Shown: piece after piece, positions 10,237 through 22,461 of the stretch | Numbering within the stretch: position 1 is the first letter of the stretch | Layout: the number at the start of each line of letters is the position of its first letter | Assembly: GCA_022828595.1 (NCBI GenBank) | Contig: JAKGHH010000003.1 | Coordinates: 104,803,583-104,867,582, forward strand | Origin: Nelumbo lutea | Taxonomy: Eukaryota > Streptophyta > Magnoliopsida > Proteales > Nelumbonaceae | DNA: 64,000 bases | Direction of reading: 5' to 3' | Made by a program: the position numbers and the translations under genes | The notes under the pieces: generated by a model | The model's input: the letters and a program-made list of their open reading frames with translations, nothing else | The model's database searches: none | Told to the model about the DNA's origin: nothing

Positions 10237-12253
10237 TGTTAGTAATGTTTTGTAGGATGCTGAAACAAGGTATCCGGAGATCGAGAAGTTGGCGTATGCG
10301 TTAGTCATAGCAACTCGGAAGCTTCGTCCCTACTTCTAAGCCCACACCGTCGTCGTCCTCACCAACAAGCCTTTGAGGCAGATCCTGCTCAAGCCCGAGG
10401 TGTCCAACAGACTGACGAAATGGGCCATCAAACTCAGTGAGTACGACATCCAATACGAACCTCGGACAGCGATTAAGGCCCAAGTGTTAGCCGATTTCGT
10501 GGCAAAATGCACGTTCAGCACCGCAACCTCTGAACTGGCCGAGCTTGGGCACACGGAGGAAGCTTCAACCAGCGCGACACCAATCCCGGTTCGAGCAGGT
10601 CCGACCTAGGACGAGGAGCCCTGGATCCTCTATGTCGACAGCTCATCCAACCAGCAAGGAAGCGGAGTAGGCATAATTCTTTACGGTCCAAGCGGGGTGA
10701 AACTGGAATATGCGCTCCGGTTCGGGTTCGCAGCGTCCAACAACGAAGCAGAGTACGGGGCATTAGTAGTCAGGCTCACTTTAGCAAAGGAAGTACAGGC
10801 TAAACACCTCATCATCTGTAGCGGCTCCCAGCTTATGGTCAATCAGGTCAGCGGCAAGTATGAAGCCCACAACCCTACCATGACTGCTTATTTGGCCAAA
10901 GTCATAGAGGTTCTATGAAGCTTTCAATCTTATATCATCAGCCAGATCCCGAGTTCCGAGAACGCTGAGGCCGATGCCTTGTCCCGGTTAGCCAGCACAA
11001 GCAGCAACACAATGAGGACCATGTACATAGAGGACCTACGACCCACTCGCGAGCTATCTGCTTCACGAAACACCACCCCCCCCCCCCCCGCAAATCAAGA
11101 AGTGGAAGCAGAAACCCTAAGTACATCATTATAGATGGACAGTTGTACCGAAGATCTTTCATGCTCCCCTACTTGCGCTGCTTACGACCCTCAGAGGCCG
11201 AACTCGTTCTTCGTGACACCCATGAGGGCTTGTGTGGCGGACACTTGGGGGGCAGGGCTCTCGCCCAGAAGGCGTTGCTACAAAGGTATTACTGGCCCAA
11301 ACTGAAGGCAGACACACTCAAGCTCGTCAAGAAGTGCGATACCTCACCAGCCCAATATCCACCACCAACCTGCTGCCGACCTCAAATAGCTCACCAGCCC
11401 ATGGCCCTTCACACAATGGGGAATCGATATTCTTGGTCCATTCCCACCAGCGACAGGACAGAGGAGATTTTTGGTGGTGGAAGTGAATTATTTCACGAAG
11501 TGTGTGGAAGCAGAAACCCTAACGATGATGACCCACAACATACAAAATTTCTTCTGGAGGAATATAGTATGTCGCTTCAGGTTACCTCGGGTACTCATCT
11601 CCGACAACGGAAAGCAGTTTGAAGACATCAAGTTCCATAATTGATGTGCCAAGATGGGTATACAACAGAACTTCACCTTGGTGGCACACCCCCAAGCAAA
11701 CGGGCAAGCGGAAGTCACCAACAGAGCCATACCCCATGGACTGAAGGCTCGTTTAGCTCGAGCCAAAGGACTGTGGGTAGACGAACTGCCCAAGGTGCTA
11801 TGGTCCTACCGGACTACCGTCAAGACCACCACGGGTGAGACCACCTTCAACCTCACCTACGGCACGGAAGCGGTGATCCCAGCAGAGATTGAGGTGCCAA
11901 CACTACACTTGGAGGCCTACAACGAGGAGACAGACGACGACGAGCTCCGGACCAATCTTGACCTAGTGGAAGAAGTACGAGACCTGGCATACATTCGGAC
12001 TCCATCCTACCAGTAGAGAGTGGCTCGGTACTGTAACGCCCGGGTCAAGAAATGACACTTCCGTGTCGGTGACCTGGTTCTTCGGAAGGTTATTGTACCT
12101 GAGCCCGGTGTTGATAAGCTCGGACCGAACTGGGAAGGTCCTTACCAAGTAAGACGGGTATTCGGGGAAGATACATACAAGCTCGAGACCCTAGAAGGGA
12201 AATAGGTACCTCAAGCGTGGAACATCGACAACCTGAGAAGATACTACCTGTGA
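10237..12253 (+). pseudogene. Tat-lineage Ty3/gypsy pol remnant (RNase H, second RNase H, integrase)
   Basis: Decayed 3' half of a retrotransposon polyprotein. Domain order: end of reverse transcriptase and first RNase H (10250-10560, including LTNKPLRQIL and RLTKWAIKLSEYDIQY); a second, archaeal-type RNase H (10620-10915, with ILYVDSSSN and NNEAEYGAL); then integrase with the zinc-binding segment (11160-11340), the central core (GIDILGPFPP near 11430, LISDNGKQFED near 11595, ANGQAEVTNRA near 11700) and a C-terminal part (VGDLVLRKV, NWEGPYQV). The dual RNase H marks the Tat lineage. In-frame stops at 10337, 10607 and 10916, and a frameshift near the poly-C run at 11079-11091, show it is dead. 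The SDSQL motif of the second RNase H reads SGSQL, losing a catalytic Asp. The gag, protease and most of the RT are missing on the left. Confidence 0.88.
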
Positions 12254-12958
12254 TCGCCGAACTGGAGAAAGGACTGCGAGTCACACCCAGAAGCCCAAGG
12301 GCCATGATGATGAGCTGACATAAGACCTCGGCACTATGATAAGTCTCAGTCGCCTCTTCAACATGGGCAGGGAAATTCCAGACGCCTCCTCGGCATGGGT
12401 AGACAAATCCCAATCGCCTCCTCAGCATGGGCAGACAAGTCCTACTCACCTCTTCGGCATAGGCAAATCATCCCCCATGCCTAAGGCATAGACAATTCGG
12501 ATATAAACCCTACAACATCTAGCCCAGTTCGACATATAATAATAGGTTGGACCCACTAGCTCAAAGGGACAACCAACATCTAAGCGAGTAGCTCATGTGC
12601 AGGCAAGTCAGGTATATACCCTACAATGTCTGCTCACCTCGGCGTACATTATGTGAAGTTACCCTTACTAGTAGACCAAATCGGTAGTTCGGGGTAACCT
12701 CCACTTGGGAAACTTCCGGTTATCCTTACTTGCTATCCAGCTCGGTAGCTCGATAGTTCAGGGTAACCGACACATCTACTCCTACTTGGTTAGTTCGCCA
12801 GTTCGGGAGTTATTTGCACAACATTTTTTAACAAAAAGATAAGTCAAAAAGTGTATTTCATTAATGTAAGAGTTCAAAACAAAAAAAAAAGAAGAAAAAG
12901 TCCACTATAGACCGAGATCGTAAGCCCGGGGTATACAATGTAGAAGATGAAAAGAAGT
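12254..12958. other. Non-coding spacer between Tat pol and antisense ORF
   Basis: This is the segment of the Tat element where the sense pol and the antisense ORF converge. It contains the tandem repeat described separately. No reading frame has recognisable protein similarity. Confidence 0.55.
12344..12478 (+). repeat. Four tandem ~33-bp repeats in the Tat 3' region
   Basis: The units follow the pattern 'cgcctc(c/t)tc(a/g)(a/g)catgggcag' then 'acaaatcc'. The last unit is diverged ('ttcggcataggcaaatc'). Such minisatellites are common in the untranslated 3' region of Tat elements. Confidence 0.65.
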
Positions 12959-14771
12959 CTATTCATCTCGGCGCTCTTCGCCCTTGTCCGAGGCCTCACC
13001 AGGAGGGTCCATACTCTCGCCAGCACCGGTCTCTTCGATGTTGCCAAGCAGCTCGCTGTCACTTTCTGCCTCGAAGTCTAGATCTTTGGCGGCTTCGACA
13101 ACCATTTCATTTGTGACCCTGAAAGTAGTAATAGCGCTCAAGTCGATCTGAGGGAATTCACGCCAGGTCAGCCACCTACTGAGCTTGAAGCCCTTATGAT
13201 AGCCTTCCATCCCCACCTCGATCAGTTCTCCACAGAACTCCTCCGAGGTCTTGATTTTCCTCGACGACCTTGGTCTTGGACTCCTCCACTGCCTGAAGGA
13301 GTATCTCAGTTCGCTCCTTTACGGGGGCCTCGAGGTTCTCTACCTCCCTCTTCAACGCCGCCTTTTGCCCCCACGAGCTCCTCCTTCTCGAGCATCAGTA
13401 GTGTTATCAGCTCCTTTTGAGCCCGTGCATCCTTCTTCAGCTGGTTGATTTTGCTATGGGCTAAATTCAGCTCGGCGTGAGCTTTGCGAGATGAAGATTC
13501 AGGTGCAAGAGCCCACTTCAGATGCACCTCGGACTGGAAAGTCAGAGCATGTATAGAGGAGTTCACCTGCCAAGAGAAGAACACCAGTTAGTACAAGAAA
13601 AGTTTAAGTACAAAGTCGAAGACGTCAAGACAGAAAACTTACCACCATGCTGTGGATAGCCGCACGTGCTCCGAGTTAGGCGACCAGCAGCTCGGCCCAG
13701 TTAGTGACCTCCTCGGTGTATACAGTGCTTTGGCTCTTGAGGAGGCTATACTTCGGAGTCAGTATGCTCCAAGCTGCTTTATCGTTGCCTGAAGAAGTAA
13801 AAGCTACAGGAGCGGGCTCCAAAGACGTTGCCTCCTCGGGTGCGTGGGGCGGGGAGACCTTTCCTGGTTCCTCCTCGACCAGATCGATCAATGGAGGTTG
13901 CACGGCAGAGGGCTGGCCGAGGTCAGGGACGTTAGCCTGCGGAGACTCGATATGAGCTCTTTTGGCAGCTCGCTTCTTCTTTCCCTTCATTCTACAAAGG
14001 AGTTCGTTCGCAAGGATTTTCATGGTTTCTATAACAAAAGAAAAATGTCAGAAACAACAACGAAATAAAAAAAAAAAAAAACACAACAAGTAACGACCTA
14101 CTAGGACTCATACCTGCCTCCACGAGCTTGTCTTTGGTCACATAGTCTGCGAACTTGAGACCGAGCTCCGCCCAAGATTGGAGCGCTTCCCTTGTCTTCA
14201 AGTCCAGTCTGAAAGGATGGAAGAGATAGGTAATAAGTCTGCCTATGCTCGGGTAGGACACAGGAGGCATTCTTCTTTATTGAAAGGATGGAAGAGAAAA
14301 TGTCAAGGTCACGGTGCAGGTTATAGATGGAAGAGCGAGATGGTTCCTACTACGTTGTGTATGGAGTTTGGATGCAGCTGATCTATGGTGATGTTAAAAG
14401 TTTTATAACTTCTATGATTAGGGGTGAAGTGGACGACGAAGGCCAGCTGCGAGCTACTCCTCGAAGATCACGATCTCATCGTGACCGTGCTCCCAGGGAA
14501 AGTTACCTAGGAGAAGACAATAGGCAAGGTTGCTCGGAAGCCTATACCGAGCTACTAAGGACTGGAGCATGTCCACTGTCATCATTGACAGGCCAAAGCT
14601 ATCTGACTGCCGACCTCGGTGCGAGGAGGACGCTAGATCACATGAGGCCTCTCGCGCCTCCCGGGGTGATTCTTCGGTGTGGCAATCTACGACCTGAGAA
14701 GAGGTACCCACCTCGGCCCCAGCGAAATCACCGCTCTCATATAGGAGATTATCAAAGCTAAAACTAGACAT
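12959..14771 (-). pseudogene. Antisense ORF of Tat element (putative gypsy-type transposase family)
   Basis: An ORF opposite to the pol, as known for some Tat elements. The ATG at 14771 opens a segment (MSSFSFDNLL..., LVARYRLPSNL) like the start of Transposase_28 (PF04195) proteins. It runs to a stop near 14452 and is degenerate (AAGLR and HP residues discernible) until 14270, where frame returns (FHPFRLDLKTREALQSW) up to a GTATGA donor at about 14114. A second exon, 14027 to about 13641, is basic then acidic (KGKKKRAAKRAH; LVEEEPGKV). A third, about 13570-12959, starts with a Lys/Glu-rich coiled coil and ends with GFKLSRWLTW, FPQIDLSAI and an acidic tail. A stop just before the second donor and frame changes in the third exon mark it as broken. 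Its role in Tat elements is unknown. Confidence 0.7.
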
Positions 14772-14844
14772 GGAAATGACAACTAAATCAAAAAAGAGAG
14801 ATAGGGAAAACTCACACAGGGTGGGAAAAGTCGTCCAACTTGGG

Positions 14845-15021
14845 AGGTGGGATCCCCTCCCCACACAGGGTGCCTCACAACTTCACAGGCACACCTCACT
14901 GTGCATTGGGAACATCTCCCGTAAATAATAACACGTAAGTACTGAGATGTTCTCAATGCACTATGGGATGTGCCTGTGATGTCGGTGTGAGGTGCCATGT
15001 GTGAGGAGCATATTCGCTCTC
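14845..15021. mobile_element. Mutator-type MITE inside the Tat LTR, 10-bp TSD
   Basis: A 177-bp foldback element with arms related by 'ggatc.gctcc.cacaca', 'cctcac', 'gcacatc' and 'tgcattg.gaacatctc'. It is flanked by the perfect direct repeat CCAACTTGGG at 14835-14844 and 15022-15031, which suits a Mutator-type duplication of 9-11 bp. Confidence 0.8.
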
Positions 15022-15541
15022 CCAACTTGGGGAACATTACCAAACTTTCCATCATTTAATAAGCCCTTCGCCTATAAATAGCAGTGGCAATTGAGTGGAT
15101 TGGATTTGGTTTGGGTGGAGCTTCAACCCAATCCATCTAACCCGCCAACCCATTAATGACCCAATTATAAAAAATTAAAGGGGTTGGGTTCAACCCAAAC
15201 CCGCCTTCATTCAATCCAACCCGCCCAAACACATTAGTCTTATATTTATGTACTTAAAACTAAAAACTAACTCCCACTTAATAAACAAGTTGGTGGTAGC
15301 TTGGTTGTAAGAGTAGTTGTTATTTACACAAGTGGTGAAGGTTCAAATCACATTAAATGCATATTAATTTTACACAAGTGTCGAAGCCATTGACTATGTT
15401 CGGGTTTTAGGTTTGACCGAACCACTTAGGTTCAAATCGGTTAGACCAACTTGAACAATCTAACTGGATTTGTCTTCAAGCTAGTCACATCAAGAGTGGT
15501 TGAACCATTTGGATTAGGATCGGCCTGATCAAACCAGATTG

Positions 15542-17074
15542 TGTTAGACAGTGTATGCCAAGTAGGTTGGGGTAGCTTGTCTCAGCTGCTTGGGTTAGAC
15601 CCGAAGCACATGTAATGTGTGTTGGTTGGAAACACTAAACCCGGACCATTTTCAAGTTATGCCTTGGACCTTGGAGACTAGTGGGAAAACCGGAAAGTTA
15701 CACATAACCCCTAGACTCAATTATGGTACTTCACTGGATGTCCGATTGGGTTGTCTTTGATATGCCAATCAGTGAGATCCTTTGAGGGTCAAAACCTACG
15801 TATGTTCGGGCAGTCTCAAATTTCACTCCAATGGGTGATCATAGTGACAGGATCAGCCCCTTTGTCAAACAAAGTGAATGACCGGGACTACACTCTCTCT
15901 GATTGAAACTAAAACTACCGGTAGTCGATTTCAAACTTCCCAGGATCCATCTGAGCAGAGAATGCAACACTGCACTTTGCATTTAGGGGAGAGGTCCTTC
16001 CCTGTCAGGCAATGTTTGATCATTAAGGGTTGAGAGATTAAGTGTAAGAGACCATTTAAGGATATTTTACTTGATGAAGTATACCTCACTTAAGTCCATT
16101 GTCCTTGGGCCTTCATAGGATGGCTGGACTCAAAAACCATTTAGTGTAAATGTTGAGCCCATTAAGAGCCCATACTGATAGACTCAGGGGTTCACTATGC
16201 TTATCAGTGAATTTGGCCAGGCTCTTACACAGAAGCTTGGCCGAACCCATACGAGCTTACGTGAGATCCTTGTTGGGGTCTCACGCCATACAAAGAGAGC
16301 CAAATTGACTAGCAATTAAAGGGGACATGAGCCACTTGCTTAATGGGCCTAAGGCCCAGGATTAATTGGACTAATCAAGATGTGACATGACAGCTTAAGC
16401 GATCTTGTGACTTTGGCGAATATGGGTATGGATATGGGTTTGGATCATCTATTAGGATAAGAGGAGAACTCTTATCCACTTAAAGAGTCCAGATCCAAAT
16501 AAATATTTGGATTGAATACTCCTCCTAATTGGATTAGGAGTGCTGATCTTTAACGCTTATAAAAGGAGGAGGGGGTGAATTGCTCTAGACACACTTCTAC
16601 TCTTAGTTCCCTCCTTCTACTCTTGCCACCCAAACCTTAGTTTGACCTCCAGTTCTTGGATTGATAGAGATCGGTTCTGATATTTGATTTTTGCAAGAAA
16701 ACATCATATCCAATTTGTGCTTACATCCCTTGCTCGATCTAAGCTATTGGATTGCAGTTCTTGGTGAAGGACTATGTTGCAAAACCGGGTTCAACTCAAG
16801 CTGCGCCATCTTCAATGGAAGCTGGTTTTGGTACCCTCTTTGGACGTGAACTACCACTTTGGGAACTACATGTGTACATTCTGTATCAAGTATTCTTCTC
16901 CATTTCTTTTGGTTTTAGATCTAGTCCGGTTCGATGCATGAACGTTCCTTGAAAAAAGCAATTTTTCTAAATCTAGGAATGTGATTCCTAGAAGGGTAGA
17001 AAGAAATTTTTGAAATTTCACCCTACCACTCAACATGGTTCGACCATCAATATGATGAATTTCCCCTTCCTTCA
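15542..17074 (+). mobile_element. Solo LTR (1.5 kb) of an unidentified LTR retrotransposon
   Basis: It begins TGTTAGACAG and ends CCCCTTCCTTCA. It is flanked by GATTG at 15537-15541 and 17075-17079, a perfect 5-bp target duplication, so the internal region was lost by LTR-LTR recombination. A TATA-like CTTATAAAAGG lies near 16556. Compared with the copy at 22462 it lacks about 220 bp just inside the 5' end, apparently a deletion between short TGC repeats. Confidence 0.85.
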
Positions 17075-18560
17075 GATTGGACCGGTTTAATCAATAGCGG
17101 ATTGACTCTAACCGGCCCATATCAGGTTGTGCACAGGTCTGGGACTGAACTGACTAATTTGAAACAGGACAGGCGTTCAGGGAGGTCCAAATCTAGGTTG
17201 GGTCGGTCTTACCAGAAAACCAAAATGGGCGGAGCAGTCACTTTGGGCCATACCGGATCTGGGCCAAATCGGCTTGTTCATGACTACTACAAAATGGGTC
17301 AAGTTAACCCGAAGTGGATCCAAAAAATGAGTGGTCTATGTGGCTTTGGGTTGGACCGGAGCTGGCATGAACCGGATTTGTTCATAACTGTCTGTTATTC
17401 GAGTTGGGTCGCATAGGAGCATGCCAAAGCAAGTGGACTAGGTTGCTTCAGGCCATGTCAAACCGGATTCGGGTTGAACCGGTCTACCCTGAACCATTTT
17501 GGATTAGGACCGGATTAGATTGCTCCATACTAAGTCGGGTTGGGCTTAGACTAGGCTGATCGACCCAAACAAATCAAACCAAGGTGATCAGGTTTGTTCA
17601 TATTCAGACTGAGCTAAATTGATTCGGACTGGTCCGAACTCAAGTCGGGTTGATTTAGATTTATGTTGATTCGAGGAAAACTAATTTTAATAATTAATTA
17701 ATGCATTAATTATAAATTATTTCACTCAAATAAAGAAATTAAAAAAAAAAGGCTAAGGAATTCATACTTGTACCTTTAGTGGTTAACCCAATGGTTATCC
17801 ACAACCCAACCCAACCAAATCCAACCCATTTAAATTGATCAAATGGGTGTTCACTCTCTGTTCACTCTCTGGGTGGGTTGGGTGAAAATTTGCCACCCCT
17901 ACCTATAAATAGGTTGAGGCCTAGAAGGTACCACTCTCTATTCTCTCATTCTCTTCTCTTATATACACTTTCCAGTGGTTGCCCTTGACCTGGGCTTATT
18001 ATGGTATTCTGAGCTAAGCTACTCAACTGACTTCCACTAACTTCACCATGAAAATGACTGTCCCTGAGGCTTCGTTTGGATCCGGTGTAAATGTCATCAC
18101 TACGTGGTGACCCCAAAAATCTCTCCAATGGATTCCGAACTTCACGGGACCATGCCGCGTAACAGCTAGCATTATCTCCTCCCTGCCCGATTCGGGCAGA
18201 ATGGATAAACCTTATCAGTTGACAATGTTATCCCTCAATTAACGTGAAAATGGATCCCATCGTGACGAAGATCCCAGAACCGATCCGCGAAACCCGCAAG
18301 GACTCAGCTAGATAAAGGCTCCACCTCCGATGGCTCAAGGTATGTGGGATGTCTCTACTCTTTAGCTCTCAATATTCTCAGCAATTTTCTGCTCGCAACA
18401 AGTTTGCTAACTTAAGCATCGGAGCGACCTCACCGGGTTAGCCACCCCGGGTTCTCTAATCCTCCTCTTGCAGATCAACTTAGTCTATCGTCCGATTAGA
18501 AGCCTAGGTCACCTCTAGCAGGGAGCAGCTAGATCGCGCTACATCTAGAATATTAGGCTA

Positions 18561-18878
18561 AGATGCATATATATACAAGAGAAAAATGGTTTGAGTGTTC
18601 GAGAATGAGAGAGATGTGAGAAGATGCCAATGACTGAGAGAGTTTAGAAGAGAGAAAAGAAGAAGAAGAAGAAGAAGAAGAAGAAGGAAGAGGAGGAGGA
18701 GGAGGTCACTTGCAGGTTGTAGCAACGACGGCGATGAAAGTAGATCTGATCTCTCTCTTTCTCCTCACTCTCTCTTAGATCTGTCATCTAGACTCCAATA
18801 GATCTCAAATCTCTCAGATCTCTAGCCTACTCTCTGAGATCTCTCAAATCTCTCTCATTGTCTCATACATCCCTTAAC

Positions 18879-18941
<63 letters not shown>

Positions 18942-19155
18942 ATAGATCTCAGATTTGAGAGTTCTTCACTTCTTCTCTTTTTCATTCTTGCTCTAAACCG
19001 CAAATTGTTCTTTGGGTCGAATGGTTCAACAGTCAAACCATTTGGGGCAACAGTTCGTTGACTAATTCAACAATTTTTTACCGAAGATCAGGTTTAGGGT
19101 AAAATGGAACTGGTCTAACCATCCAGATCAACAACAATTCGAAAACATCGAAGAT
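18561..19155. repeat. Microsatellite-rich repeat with Mutator-family end
   Basis: It contains (AAG)n and (AGG)n tracts at about 18656-18704, a (CT)n tract at 18882-18939, and a Mutator-family end with 'tcaaaccatttgg' and 'ttgactaattcaaca' at 19005-19150. The order is repeated in inverted orientation at 61137-61740. The long Leu/Ser-rich frame over the CT tract is not a gene. Confidence 0.65.
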
Positions 19156-19522
19156 AGACATTGGGTAATGGCTTCTTTTTCTTTTTTTTAATTCTGACCT
19201 TGTAGCCATTAAGTAGGTTAATTATCTCCATGATATTGAATGAATATAGGGTCATTATCATTGGATAATTGTGTCTAAAAAGGAGGCTTCATCGCATTTT
19301 CTTTTGATGTCATAATTAAATTATTTATTAGATCATGTAGTTTCAAAAACTAATTACATATGTTTTATTACCTTTCAAAGGTTAAGTATAAGTGGTAAAA
19401 CAACAAAAGTGTTATTAACTTTTCATTAAATTTTCAAAAAATGTCATTCTCTCAACACTTCTTCTTCTTCTTATCGTGGAACAGTAATGGTAACCTCTAC
19501 ATCTGAAACGATGTGCCCTTTG
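19156..19522. other. Intergenic DNA, no gene seen
   Basis: AT-rich with no recognised coding, RNA or repeat feature. Confidence 0.45.
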
Positions 19523-19530
19523 GTTTTTAT

Positions 19531-19964
19531 TAGGGGTGAGCAAAAAAACTGAAAAAGAAAATTGATTGAAACTGAACCAAAAAATCGGTTAATTGGTACA
19601 GTTTTGGTTCGGTATTTTTAAAAAACTGAAAGTACTGGTTCAGTTTCGATTAACCAATATAGAAAATTGGCAGTTAATTGAATCGATCGATATAATATAA
19701 TTCTATATTATATACATATATATAATATGATATATTATTTATTACTTAAAATATAATAGTTTATATGTATTCATAATTTTTTATTATATATTTTTATAAT
19801 ATATTGTAAAAATTAGAAAACTAAAAAATTGGTAAAATGGTTAAACGAACTAGTCAACTAGTTAACCAATTGGTTTCGGTTTGGTTTCGATTACCAATTT
19901 TCCAAAAACCGATAGTACTGGTTCAATTACAAAATATAGCCCAACCGAACCGTGAGCACCCCTA
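19531..19964. mobile_element. hAT-like MITE with perfect 8-bp TSD
   Basis: It starts TAGGGGTGAGCAAA and ends CCGTGAGCACCCCTA. It is flanked by GTTTTTAT at 19523-19530 and 19965-19972, a perfect 8-bp duplication. The 434-bp interior is AT-rich with inverted 'ggttcggt/accgaacc'-type arms and no coding capacity. Confidence 0.85.
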
Positions 19965-20127
19965 GTTTTTATAATAAAACTAGTAAAAGATTTCCTCTCT
20001 TATCTTAAGTGCGCCCCTCGTAAAAGAAGAAGGAGAGGAGGAGAAAGAGAGAGCTATCACCACTCTCATTCATTCCAAAGAGATTGAAGACAATGTCCAA
20101 TTTGTGTTAAGTGATGCACCAGAATCT

Positions 20128-21614
20128 CCTAGCTAGGCCTATAAATGGTATTCAAAAATCCGAATTCGAATCTAAGATTCAGTATAATTGAATCGAACTC
20201 GAATATACATTGATCCGATTCGATAAATATCCGAACCAATTATATATAACTAAAAAAGTTACAAAAAAAAAGAAAAGAAACAATTTCATTGAGAAAAATG
20301 AGAAATGAGTTTGAAATCCAAGTTTTGACTTTTGAACCTTACCTCTCTCCAGTCTCCACTCTCCATCTTTCAAACCCTAACCCTAAGTTCCTAACCCTCT
20401 ACCCCTCCCTTCGCTGTCGTCGGACACCACCTGAGCAACCACCATCACCGGTCACCATGCCCTCATCCTCTACTGCTCCGCCTATACTCTCTCGTCAGTC
20501 GTCTCTCATCTTTCCTCTATCTCTCTTCTCTTAATGACTCAATATTGCCGCCGCCCGAGAAACCACCATCACCGACTGCAATGTCAATGATAGCGATCAA
20601 GCACCAATCACCGGCCACTACTGTCTCCTTCATCGCTGCTTAATGCCTCAAGGCCCTCAACCGTCCAACGTCACCGGCCAACACTACTCACTGCCATCAC
20701 ATTCACACCGTCGGGAACCCACGACTGCCGCCGTCTATCCCTTGCCTCTTTTCTCAAGGAAAATTGATTTTCATAGATTACAAATTGTGAGATTGAATGT
20801 TTATTGGTTTATTGGTTTATGAGCTAGATTTTTCAGCTCATTTTCCTTTGCTAAATTTCTAATCAGATAAAATAGATTGCAGATTTCTCACAGTGATTTA
20901 GATAATGATTTTTTGGTTTTTTGGTTTCTAGTTATGAGATAGATTTTTCAACTTAAATGAGATAGAATAGATTACAGATTTAGGACTTTGTTTATTCATT
21001 TTACTATTCTAATGAGATAGAATAAATTACAGAGTTTTGAATTATGACAATGATTTAGATAATGATTTATTGATTTATTGGCTTCTGGTTATGGCTTATG
21101 AGCTAGATTTTTCAGCTTAAATGAGATAGAATAGATTACAAATTTAGGAATTGGTTTATTCATTTTCCTATTCTAATGAGATAGAATAGATTACAGATTT
21201 CTGACAATGATTTAGATAATGAGGTTTCTGGTTATGAAAGATTCCTATATAAGTATGCATGGTTCAGGTTCATATTAATTGGCTTGGCCTTGCAATGTTT
21301 CTTTCTTAACAAGTCAAGATAACTAATTTCTCATTTAACCCTTGTCTTAATTAAACTAACTAAAAATTTCCACCACGAAAAGGGGTGAAAAGATGTTCTA
21401 CTGGTTCAAAGTTTAGTTGCATCAAGTAATCGGTCAAATTCGAATCAAATTGAATATTCGATTTAATAATCGAATTTGAATTCGAATTGAAATATCTGAT
21501 ATCTGTCGGATATTGAACCGAATTCGAATATTGTTCTTTATTATCGGTTTCAAATTCAAATCTAGCCTGATTCGATTAGAATTTGATCCGTTTACAGGCC
21601 TACTCCTAGGCCAA
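20128..21614. mobile_element. Non-autonomous element with inverted ends and internal tandem array
   Basis: The ends 'ctaggcctataaatgg' (near 20133) and 'ccgtttacaggcctactcctagg' are inverted relatives, each followed inward by 'attcgaattcgaat'-rich DNA. The interior has a CT- and CCG-rich segment at 20325-20740 (with a telomere-like AACCCTAACCCTAAG at 20376) and a tandem array at 20770-21235. No coding similarity was recognised. Confidence 0.6.
20770..21235 (+). repeat. Tandem array of ~180-bp units
   Basis: About 2.5 imperfect units contain 'gagctagatttttcagct', 'atgagatagaatagattaca', 'gatttagataatgattt' and 'tttctggttatg'. Lengths vary because of internal indels. Confidence 0.65.
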
Positions 21615-21809
21615 TGGGAAGATGCCATGTAGCACACTTTAGAGCGTATTTGTGACAATGCATAGACCTCGAGGAAATTTCAATAATTTCCTTGGGTAAA
21701 TTAAAGGGGGCATTACACATCAACCAAACACTTCGAGTTAACCATTGGAATCCCCAACCGCGAGGAGCCAGTTCAAACGATATGGGTGGGAAAAGTCGTC
21801 CAACTTGGG

Positions 21810-21989
21810 AGGTGGGATCTGCTCCCCACACAGGGTGCCTCACAACAACTTCACAAGCACACCTCATTGTGCATTGGGAACATCTCCCATAAATAACAAC
21901 ACATAAGTACTGAGATGTTCTCAATGCACTATGAGATGTGCCTGTGATGTCGGTGTGAGGTTTCATGTGTGAGGAGCAGATCCGCTCTC
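21810..21989. mobile_element. Mutator-type MITE in Tat LTR copy 2
   Basis: Same element and same insertion site as 14845-15021. The left duplication CCAACTTGGG is intact at 21800-21809; the right one is eroded (CCAAACT) next to a small deletion. Confidence 0.75.
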
Positions 21990-22461
21990 CAAACTCAATA
22001 GCAATGGCAATTGAGTGGATTGGATTTGGTTTGGGTTGAGCTTCAACCCAATCCATCTAACCCGCCAACCCATTAATGACCCAATTATATAAAATTAAAG
22101 GGGTTGGGTTCATCCCAAACCCGCCTTCATTCAATCCATCCCGCCCAAACCCATTAGTCTTATATTTATGTACTTAAAACTAAAAACTAACTCCCACTTA
22201 ATAAACAAGTTGGTGGTAGCTTGGTTGTAAGAGTAGTTGTTATTTACACAAGTGGTGAAGGTTCAAATCACATTACATGCATATTAATCTTACACAAGTG
22301 TCGAAGCCATTGACTATGTTTGGGTTTTAGGTTTGACCGAACCACTTAGGTTCAAACCGGTTAGACCAACTTGAACAATCTAATTGGATTTGTCTTCAAG
22401 CTAGTCACATCAAGAGTGGTTGAACCATTTGGATTAGGATCGGTCTAATCAAACCAGATTG

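Larger units (their letters stand above)
14822..18560 (+). mobile_element. Tat-type LTR region, copy 1, with nested insertions
   Basis: Probable 3' LTR (and adjoining leader-like sequence) of the Tat element, starting TGGGAAAAGTCGTCC after the antisense ORF. It is interrupted by a MITE (14845-15021) and a solo LTR (15542-17074). The TATA-like CCTATAAATAGG at 17905 and the downstream GC-rich segment with 'cggagcgacctcaccgggtt' and 'ctcctcttgcag' are typical of Tat LTR promoter/R-U5 sequence. The exact 3' end is uncertain. The same region recurs at 21788-25232. Confidence 0.6.

Noticed and set aside
18858..19061. 67-codon Ser/Leu-rich frame
   Set aside because: It is the translation of a (CT)n microsatellite.
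21592..22056. 154-codon minus-strand frame
   Set aside because: It runs across a MITE border and LTR DNA and recurs in part at 14783-15055 only because the repeat recurs.
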